Source: an uncultured Clostridia bacterium
Lineage (GTDB): Bacteria; Bacillota; Clostridia; Oscillospirales; Acutalibacteraceae
Assembly: GCA_945875045.1 (NCBI GenBank)
Contig: CAMCIX010000030.1
Coordinates: 1-10,399, forward strand
Length of the DNA stretch: 10,399 bases
Direction of reading: 5' to 3'
How positions within the stretch are numbered: the stretch's first letter is position 1; each line of letters begins with the position of its first letter. Under the pieces are notes generated by a model. It was not told the DNA's origin. It did not search any database and saw nothing but the letters and a program-made list of their open reading frames with translations. The position numbers and the translations under genes were made by a program. Positions 5,474 to 10,399 of this stretch are shown in pieces.

Positions 5474-7234
5474 TTAATTGTTAAGACGGTATTTTTCACT
5501 GTACCTATTAAAGTCGTCCACAAAGCTGCCGTTAAGAGAATTTTTAAGCTTATGGAGATACTTATGGGTATCGAGCATATCGGTGGGCAGCTGCATGGTA
5601 TAAACCGCGATATTCGAGCAATGGTCGGATACGCGCTCGTAGTTTGTAAGCAAATCGGTAAAGATAAAGCCCAGCTCGATAGTACATTCGCCGTTTTGCA
5701 GACGGCTGATATGGCGCGCCTTAAGCTCCTTATTTAGCTTGTCGATAACCTGCTCGAGCGGCTCGACGTGGGACGCCGCCTCAATATCGTCGCTTACAAA
5801 GGAGTCCACCGTCATATTGAGTATTTCGGTAACGGCGTCGGTGATAACCGCGATTTCGTCCATCGCGTCCTTTGAAAAATGAATATTCTTGCTGTGCATT
5901 TCCTCCGCGACCTTGCAGATATTAAGCGCGTGGTCGCCGATACGCTCAAAATCGCCTATACTGTGAAGCATACGGGCGACGCTGTGGGAGGTATTTTCCG
6001 ACTGCTCGTTGTTGCTGAGCCTGACAAGGTAGGTGCCCAGCTTGTCCTCGTATTTGTCGATAAGCTCCTCCTTTTCGCGGATAAAGCGCGCGTCCTCCGA
6101 ATTGTAGGCGGAAATAAGGTCGATAGACTTCAAGAGGGATTCCCTTGAGTGCTCCGCCATTTCACAGGCGAGCCTGTGACACTCCGAAACCGCGAGGGCG
6201 GTGTTGTTAAACAAGCGCTCGTCCAAAAAAACGGTATGGGTTTTGTCGTCGCTTTTCTTGACGGTGATTTCGCACAGCCTTATTATCAGCTTTCTGAAGG
6301 GAACTAAAATAACGGTGTTTACGAAGTTGAAGAGGGTGTGAATCATCGCAACGCCTATCATCGTAACGGGCTTGGCAATAAGCTTTACCCCCGCAAATTC
6401 GGCAATATAGAGGAGTATCAGGCAGATAACCGAGCCGATAACGTTGACATAAATATGCATAGCCACAACCCGCTTGGCGTTTTTATTTGTGCCGAAGCTT
6501 GAAATAAGGGCTGTGATACAGGTTCCGATATTTGCGCCCAAAACAAGGGGTATCGCCATTTCGTAGGTGATGCTTCCCGTAAGCGCCAGCGCCTGAACAA
6601 TACCTATCGTAGCGGCGGAGGACTGGATTACTCCGGTAAAGAGCATAGAAATAAGCAACGCCACTATCGGACTGCTAAAGGCGAAGAGCAAATCCTGAAA
6701 GCCCTCCATCTCCCGAACGGCGTTCATAGAGCTGCTCATAAAGTCCATACCCGTCATAAGCACGGCAAAGCCGATAAGGATAAGCCCGATATTTTTCTTT
6801 TTATCCTCCTTAGAGACCATTCGCAGAAGTATGCCCACAAAGGCGAGTATCGGCGCGAAGGTCATAGGCTTTAAAAGGGTTAAAAAGAAGTTGTCGCCGC
6901 TAATGCCCGTAAGGCTCAACAGCCACGCGGTGAGAGTAGTACCCACGTTTGAACCCATTATCATACCGAAGGTGTCGCAGAACTCGACTATACCTGAGTT
7001 TACAAGACCGATAAGCATTACGGTCATAGCCGAGGAGGACTGTATCGCAATGGTGATTCCCGCCCCCAAAAAGAAGCTTAAAAACTGATTTTGGGTAACC
7101 TTTTTAAGGGTGCGCTCAAGCGTGCCGCCCGCCACGTTTTCAAGACCGTCGGACAGGGTTGACATTCCGTAAAGGAAAAACGCGAGACCGCCCAACAGCT
7201 CCGCCAACATTAATAAAATTTGGGTAGAAGTCAT
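5474..7234 (-). CDS. Na+/phosphate symporter (NptA/PNaS family) with PhoU-like C-terminal domain
   Basis: A 586-residue membrane protein. The two inverted Na_Pi_cotrans repeats carry the substrate-binding signatures QSSSA (65-69) with GSNVGTT (94-100), and QSSAAT (204-209) with GANIGTC (233-239). Together with several hydrophobic spans up to about residue 320 these define the PNaS family. A cytoplasmic PhoU-like tail (about 345-560) follows, with ERIGDHALNI and ERVSDHCSNI, the paired E/D-x3-D metal-binding motifs of PhoU. Role: Na+-driven phosphate import with a possible phosphate-sensing tail. The start ATG 7234 has GAGGT six bases upstream. It begins 35 bases after the glycyl-tRNA synthetase stop with no promoter seen between, so the two are probably co-transcribed. 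The precise substrate cannot be proved from sequence. Confidence 0.94.
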   Translation of the reverse strand: MTSTQILLMLAELLGGLAFFLYGMSTLSDGLENVAGGTLERTLKKVTQNQFLSFFLGAGITIAIQSSSAMTVMLIGLVNSGIVEFCDTFGMIMGSNVGTTLTAWLLSLTGISGDNFFLTLLKPMTFAPILAFVGILLRMVSKEDKKKNIGLILIGFAVLMTGMDFMSSSMNAVREMEGFQDLLFAFSSPIVALLISMLFTGVIQSSAATIGIVQALALTGSITYEMAIPLVLGANIGTCITALISSFGTNKNAKRVVAMHIYVNVIGSVICLILLYIAEFAGVKLIAKPVTMIGVAMIHTLFNFVNTVILVPFRKLIIRLCEITVKKSDDKTHTVFLDERLFNNTALAVSECHRLACEMAEHSRESLLKSIDLISAYNSEDARFIREKEELIDKYEDKLGTYLVRLSNNEQSENTSHSVARMLHSIGDFERIGDHALNICKVAEEMHSKNIHFSKDAMDEIAVITDAVTEILNMTVDSFVSDDIEAASHVEPLEQVIDKLNKELKARHISRLQNGECTIELGFIFTDLLTNYERVSDHCSNIAVYTMQLPTDMLDTHKYLHKLKNSLNGSFVDDFNRYSEKYRLNN

Positions 7235-7269
7235 ATCAATACCTCAATCAAAGGCTTATCGCCCGAATA

Positions 7270-8661
7270 TCAGAATTTAACGGCGTTCGCAATATATGCT
7301 TTAAGCTCCGAAATCGGAATACGCTTCTGCTCCATAGTGTCGCGGTCGCGCACGGTAACGCAGCCGTCCTCTGCCGAGTCGAAGTCGTAGGTAATACAAA
7401 TCGGGGTGCCGATTTCGTCCTGACGGCGGTAACGCTTGCCAATAGAGCCCGCGTCGTCGTAATCCACCATAAAGTCTGCGCTTAAATCGGCAAAAATCTC
7501 GTTCGCCTTTTCCGAAAGCTTTTTGGAAAGGGGCAGAACCGCCGCCTTAAAGGGAGCAAGCGCGGGGTGCAGGCGAAGCACTACGCGGGTATCGCCCTTT
7601 TCGTCGGTCTCCTCGTCATAGGCGTCGCAGAGGAAGGCTAACAGCACGCGGTCTGCGCCCAAGGAAGGTTCTATAACATAAGGAATATATTTTTCGTTTG
7701 TTTCGGGGTCGAAATACTCCATAGACTCGCCCGAGTGATTTGCATGCTGGGTTAAGTCATAGTCGGTACGGTCGGCAACGCCCCACAGTTCGCCCCAGCC
7801 GAAGGGGAAGAGGAACTCAAAGTCGGTGGTCGCCTTTGAATAGAAGCAAAGCTCATCCTTGTCGTGGTCGCGAAGACGTAAATGCTCCTCGGTCATACCA
7901 AGGTCCAAAAGCCACTTCTTGCAGAAGCCGCGCCAGTACTCGAACCAGTAAAGGTCGGTGCCCGGCTTGCAGAAGAACTCAAGCTCCATCTGCTCGAACT
8001 CGCGGATTCTGAAAATAAAGTTACCGGGAGTAATCTCGTTGCGGAAGGATTTACCCACCTGCGCTACGCCGAACGGTATTTTTTTGCGGGTGGTGCGGGC
8101 GATGTTTTTAAAGTTTACAAAAATGCCCTGCGCGGTTTCGGGGCGGAGATAAAGGGTGGAGGAGCTGTCCTCCGTAACGCCCTGAAAGGTCTTGAACATA
8201 AGGTTGAACTTTCTTATGTCGGTAAAATCGTGAGAGCCGCAGTTAGGGCAGGCGATTCCCTTATCCTTAATATACTGCATCATTTCCTCATCGCTCATAG
8301 CGGCGGGATTATCCGACAGACCGTTTTCTGCGACATAGTCCTCGATAAGCTTATCGGCTCTGTGCCTTGTCTTGCAGGAGCGGCAGTCCATAAGCGGGTC
8401 GGAGAAGCCGCCTAAATGACCCGAAGCTACCCAGGTCTCGGGGTTCATCAAAATCGCGCTGTCAAGCCCCACGTTGTAGGGAGACTCCTGCACGAATTTT
8501 TTAAGCCATGCCTTTTTAATATTGTTTTTAAGCTCCACGCCCAAAGGACCGTAATCCCAAGAGTTTGCAAGTCCTCCGTAAATTTCACTTCCCGGGTATA
8601 CAAAGCCTCTGCCTTTTGCGAGGGCAACTATAGTATCCATACTTTTTTTTGCGTTATCCAA
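7270..8661 (-). CDS. glyQS: Glycyl-tRNA synthetase, single-chain (alpha-2) type
   Basis: A 463-residue class II synthetase that charges tRNA-Gly; the normal length for the homodimeric type. Visible features: [12 protein letters not shown] (19-30, N-terminal signature), a zinc-knuckle pair Cys93/Cys96 and Cys138/Cys141, motif 2 [20 protein letters not shown] (207-226), motif 3 [13 protein letters not shown] (331-343), and an anticodon-binding domain from about 365 to the end. The start is a TTG (8661-8659): AGGAGG at 8676-8671 lies nine bases before it, whereas the next in-frame ATG (codon 8) would be 30 bases away. The upstream region is too short for a T-box leader, which often controls such genes. 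It heads the minus-strand set and diverges from the JAMM-like gene. Confidence 0.97.
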   Translation of the reverse strand: MDNAKKSMDTIVALAKGRGFVYPGSEIYGGLANSWDYGPLGVELKNNIKKAWLKKFVQESPYNVGLDSAILMNPETWVASGHLGGFSDPLMDCRSCKTRHRADKLIEDYVAENGLSDNPAAMSDEEMMQYIKDKGIACPNCGSHDFTDIRKFNLMFKTFQGVTEDSSSTLYLRPETAQGIFVNFKNIARTTRKKIPFGVAQVGKSFRNEITPGNFIFRIREFEQMELEFFCKPGTDLYWFEYWRGFCKKWLLDLGMTEEHLRLRDHDKDELCFYSKATTDFEFLFPFGWGELWGVADRTDYDLTQHANHSGESMEYFDPETNEKYIPYVIEPSLGADRVLLAFLCDAYDEETDEKGDTRVVLRLHPALAPFKAAVLPLSKKLSEKANEIFADLSADFMVDYDDAGSIGKRYRRQDEIGTPICITYDFDSAEDGCVTVRDRDTMEQKRIPISELKAYIANAVKF

Positions 8662-8697
8662 AATCTTCTTCCTCCTGAAACCTAAATTCCTACAAAT

Positions 8698-8729
8698 AAT
8701 ATACTATAAGAAATTTGTCAAAAAGTCAA
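8698..8729 (-). promoter_or_regulatory. Promoter region of the glycyl-tRNA synthetase gene
   Basis: On the minus strand two overlapping -35-like boxes are seen, TTGACT (8729-8724) and TTGACA (8721-8716), with -10-like boxes TAGTAT (17 bases from the first), TATAGT and TATATT nearby. The exact pairing is ambiguous, but the region is clearly promoter-like and ends about 22 bases before the ribosome binding site. Confidence 0.5.
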
Positions 8730-8759
8730 CACTAATTTAACGGATATGCGGCACTTAGG

Positions 8760-8787
8760 TTGACAATCTCCCGAAAAATGATATAAT
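8760..8787 (+). promoter_or_regulatory. Promoter of the JAMM-like cassette
   Basis: TTGACA (8760-8765) and TATAAT (8782-8787) are exact consensus boxes with a 16-base spacer. Transcription should start near 8794, at the ribosome binding site itself, giving a leader of only about 15 bases before ATG 8808. It diverges from the synthetase promoter about 30 bases away. Confidence 0.85.
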
Positions 8788-8807
8788 AAAAGCAGGAAGT
8801 GAAATTA

Positions 8808-9287
8808 ATGACCGTTGATTCAATTCAAAAACCAATACAGGCTCCTATAGAGCAAAGGCATACGGGCAAAGGAAAGCCGAGCGCAATATTAACCTTTGGT
8901 TCGGAATTGAACAACAGGCAAAAAAAGCTTCTTTCTCTGCTTCCCGAGTTTAACAGCCAAATAACGGTAAACAAAAAAGCGGTAAATATGGTTGATTTAT
9001 CCGCGCTCACCTCGCAAACAGGAGATGAGTTTGCAATGTTTACCAAGGGTAAAGAGCGCATTATCGTCCGCGGCAATTCGAGAATGGTACAAATTGATAT
9101 TGAAAAAGCCGAAAGCCTTGCTAAGAAGGGATATAAATGGAGCGGTCATACCCATCCCGGATTTGATTTTATAAGCATGCAGCCCTCTGACGGCGACTAT
9201 TCAATCCTTGATTGCTTTAAACAAAGCAATTCGGTTATTTATAATTCCAAGGGTGAGTTCAGAACATTTGAAAAAAGGAGTCGATAA
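8808..9287 (+). CDS. JAMM/JAB-like domain protein, possible toxin-tip metalloprotease
   Basis: A 159-residue protein with no signal peptide or membrane span. Residues 112-130 hold SGHTHPG...QPSDGD, resembling the JAMM zinc site H-x-H-x(n)-S-x2-D: His114, His116, Ser127 and Asp130, with Glu74 in GDEFAMF as a candidate for the upstream acid. The gap between the second His and the Ser is ten residues rather than the usual seven, so the fold call is tentative. The opening (PIEQRHTGKGKPSAI) looks like the linker of a larger protein, as in C-terminal toxin tips of polymorphic or phage-borne toxins, here standing alone. ATG 8808 has AGGAA (8794-8798) nine bases upstream; a GTG at 8799 overlaps that site and is unlikely. 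The next gene follows after three bases, like an immunity or partner gene. Peptidase activity and toxicity are inference. Confidence 0.72.
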   Translation: MTVDSIQKPIQAPIEQRHTGKGKPSAILTFGSELNNRQKKLLSLLPEFNSQITVNKKAVNMVDLSALTSQTGDEFAMFTKGKERIIVRGNSRMVQIDIEKAESLAKKGYKWSGHTHPGFDFISMQPSDGDYSILDCFKQSNSVIYNSKGEFRTFEKRSR

Positions 9288-9290
9288 AAT

Positions 9291-9545
9291 ATGTGCAAAT
9301 TGTTTTCCAAATATGAGAAAGAAATTCAAAATTATTGCAAAGAAAACGGTCTTAGCTTTGAAAAGGCTCTAAAAATGCCGCAGTGTTGGAGCAAAAACGA
9401 TATTTGGCTCCAGTATCACGACCCCGAAAAAGGTAAAAAAGGTTTAACTGACGAAACCCCCGCGCCTATTGTATTAAAAATTTCGGTCAACGATAATACC
9501 GTGTCCTTTGAACAGACGGAATACACAATGAAGTATTTGTCTTAA
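9291..9545 (+). CDS. Small partner protein of the JAMM-like gene (possible immunity protein)
   Basis: An 84-residue soluble protein, not recognised as a named family. It opens MCKLFSKYEKEIQNYCKENG (helical) and has a middle CWSKNDIWLQYHDPEKGKKG rich in aromatic and polar residues. It ends with two likely strands, IVLKISVNDN and VSFEQTEYTMKYL. It starts three bases after the preceding stop, with AAGGAG at 9275-9280 (ten bases before ATG 9291, inside the end of the first gene), so the two are co-transcribed and probably made in matched amounts. Size, order and tight spacing are those of immunity proteins behind toxin domains, but no direct sequence evidence shows binding. Confidence 0.75.
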   Translation: MCKLFSKYEKEIQNYCKENGLSFEKALKMPQCWSKNDIWLQYHDPEKGKKGLTDETPAPIVLKISVNDNTVSFEQTEYTMKYLS

Positions 9546-9588
9546 TTTCATCTTAATTTCCCACGAAAACGGTTAACCTTATTTTAAC

Positions 9589-9617
9589 TTGACATATTAA
9601 TATATATAGATTATACT
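9589..9617 (+). promoter_or_regulatory. Promoter of the two small hypothetical genes
   Basis: TTGACA (9589-9594), a 17-base spacer and TATACT (9612-9617) form a near-perfect promoter. It separates the following pair from the JAMM-like cassette. Transcription should start near 9624, ahead of the GGAGG at 9636-9640. Confidence 0.85.
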
Positions 9618-9650
9618 CTAATCATAGAATAATTTGGAGGTATTGTTATT

Positions 9651-9914
9651 ATGGATAACGGAAAAATTCAGCTTCATAATATTAATTTTGACGATTTTAT
9701 AAAGGCAATAGACGAGTGCAAGGGGGACGTTTACCTCGAAACCAAGGACGGCGACGTGCTTAATTTAAAGTCTAAGCTCTGCCAGATGATAGGTCTTAGC
9801 ACCATTCTCAATCATTCCGAGGTTGCAGAGGCGACTATTCGCTGCACCAACCCCGAGGACGAAACAATGCTCTTCAGGTTTAATCTTTACGGCGAAATGC
9901 CCAAGGAGCAGTAA
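9651..9914 (+). CDS. Conserved-looking hypothetical protein (87 residues)
   Basis: An acidic soluble protein of 87 residues, no membrane span, not assigned to a named family. It shows INFDDFIKAIDECKGDVYLE (residues 10-29), then DGDVLNLKSKLCQMIG, then a strand-rich end with ATIRCTNPEDETMLFRFNLY. I recall similar short proteins in Ruminococcus-like genomes, without known function. Alternating strands suggest a small alpha/beta fold. ATG 9651 follows GGAGG (9636-9640) at ten bases. It is the first gene of a two-gene unit; codon choice is GC-richer than in the preceding cassette and resembles the housekeeping genes. Confidence 0.82.
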   Translation: MDNGKIQLHNINFDDFIKAIDECKGDVYLETKDGDVLNLKSKLCQMIGLSTILNHSEVAEATIRCTNPEDETMLFRFNLYGEMPKEQ

Positions 9915-9919
9915 GAGCT

Positions 9920-10207
9920 ATGGCGGAAAATAATTTTTTAACCTATAAGAATAAGCCGATTGTAAAAAGCGGAAACGAAATTTACTACGGCGATATGAAG
10001 GAACCCTACGTCGTTAAATTTACAATTCTTTCCACCGTTAAGGCGGGGGAGAACGAGATTCCCGGCGAGGTTAAGGTTGAGCTTTTAAAGAGCGACGCCC
10101 AACTTTTCGATAAGAAAAAGGCGGCAAAGGAAACCGTTAAAAATTCCTTTTTCGAGGCTCTCGACGTCGGCTTTGTCTGGCTTGAAAGAGCGCTTAAGGC
10201 AAATTAA
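9920..10207 (+). CDS. Conserved-looking hypothetical protein (95 residues)
   Basis: A 95-residue soluble protein, not recognised. It begins MAENNFLTYKNKPIVKSGNE, continues with strands (IYYGDMKEPYVVKFTILSTV; EVKVELLK), and ends in a helix FFEALDVGFVWLERALKAN. The ribosome binding site AAGGAG (9903-9908) lies within the end of the upstream gene, and the start follows its stop by five bases, so translation is coupled. The pair probably works together; no function can be given. It is followed by a strong hairpin. Confidence 0.82.
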   Translation: MAENNFLTYKNKPIVKSGNEIYYGDMKEPYVVKFTILSTVKAGENEIPGEVKVELLKSDAQLFDKKKAAKETVKNSFFEALDVGFVWLERALKAN

Positions 10208-10244
10208 AAGCTTTTATAATCGCAAAACGTCGGATAAATTAAGA

Positions 10245-10300
10245 AAACAAGCTCTGCAAAAGCACGAAAATAATGCTTTTGCGGAGCTTGTTTGCTTTTC
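10245..10300 (+). terminator. Long hairpin terminator after the hypothetical pair
   Basis: Arms 10245-10264 and 10274-10293 pair over 20 positions with one G-U pair, around a nine-base loop. The tail TTTGCTTTTC is U-rich. The A-rich 5' flank means it could also act on the other strand. Confidence 0.8.
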
Positions 10301-10340
10301 AAGAGACAAATCGGGGTTTGTAGAGGTGATTGCAATAGCT

Positions 10341-10399
10341 AGGCTTGGCTCCCTCTGACGAGGGTGACTCCCCACAGTGTGGGGAGATGTCACGAAGTG
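10341..10399. repeat. Palindromic intergenic repeat, cut by the window edge
   Basis: The sequence GGCTTGGCTCCCTCTGACGA and what follows contains three short palindromes: CCCTC/GAGGG (10351-10363), CTCCCCACA/TGTGGGGAG (10368-10386, one-base loop), and the start of GTCAC..GTG (10389-10399). This style of repeat, with CTCCCTC and GTCAC(C)GAA(G)GTGAC blocks, is abundant between genes of many gut Clostridia (from memory). It probably continues beyond the window. Confidence 0.7.

Noticed and set aside
7882..8415. A 177-residue plus-strand open frame
   Set aside because: Antisense to the glycyl-tRNA synthetase gene, which has all its motifs; no ribosome binding site or recognisable domain.
8662..8759. 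T-box leader for the glycyl-tRNA synthetase
   Set aside because: The region between the promoter-like boxes and the ribosome binding site is only about 20-30 bases, too short for the T-box stems and no T-box core is seen.

Overview
The window looks like a low-to-mid GC Gram-positive (Firmicutes) chromosome, most likely a gut Clostridia member of the Oscillospirales type. The grounds are strong AGGAGG-type ribosome binding sites, TTGACA/TATAAT promoters, a single-chain glycyl-tRNA synthetase, Ktr-type potassium transport, a Tn1549-like MobP mobilisation module, and a palindromic repeat at the right edge of a kind common in gut Firmicutes. The lineage is inferred from style and gene content; no marker gene fixes a genus.

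Left part (1 to about 3005, plus strand): the end of an integrative or mobilisable element. It holds the 3' end of a sigma-70-like factor broken by a one-base loss in an A-run, a small accessory gene, and a 439-base non-coding control region. That region has a perfect consensus promoter, a structured leader ending in a terminator-like hairpin, and a set of inverted repeats that is a candidate oriT. Then come a MobC-like relaxosome protein, a MobP-type relaxase (stop/start overlap with mobC), a membrane-anchored protein nested out of frame inside the 3' half of the relaxase gene, a 56-residue protein, and a closing hairpin. No integrase is visible, so the element continues to the left or has decayed.

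Middle part (3030 to 8661, minus strand): chromosomal housekeeping genes. In order of transcription (right to left) they are glycyl-tRNA synthetase (TTG start), a Na+/phosphate symporter with a PhoU-like tail, a hairpin, KtrB (K+ channel subunit) and KtrA (RCK gating subunit). A separate tRNA-Thr/tRNA-Tyr operon follows, with its own promoter and terminator. The mobile-element edge abuts the 3' side of the tRNA-Tyr unit.

Right part (8760 to 10399, plus strand): a promoter divergent from the synthetase gene drives a two-gene cassette. The first gene encodes a 159-residue protein with a JAMM/JAB-like metalloprotease signature (HTH...PSDGD); the second encodes an 84-residue protein that looks like its partner or immunity protein. 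A second consensus promoter drives two small conserved-looking hypothetical genes, closed by a 20-bp hairpin. The window ends inside a palindromic intergenic repeat. The JAMM-like cassette is the best candidate for an undescribed system; the nested gene and the structured control region of the mobile element come next.
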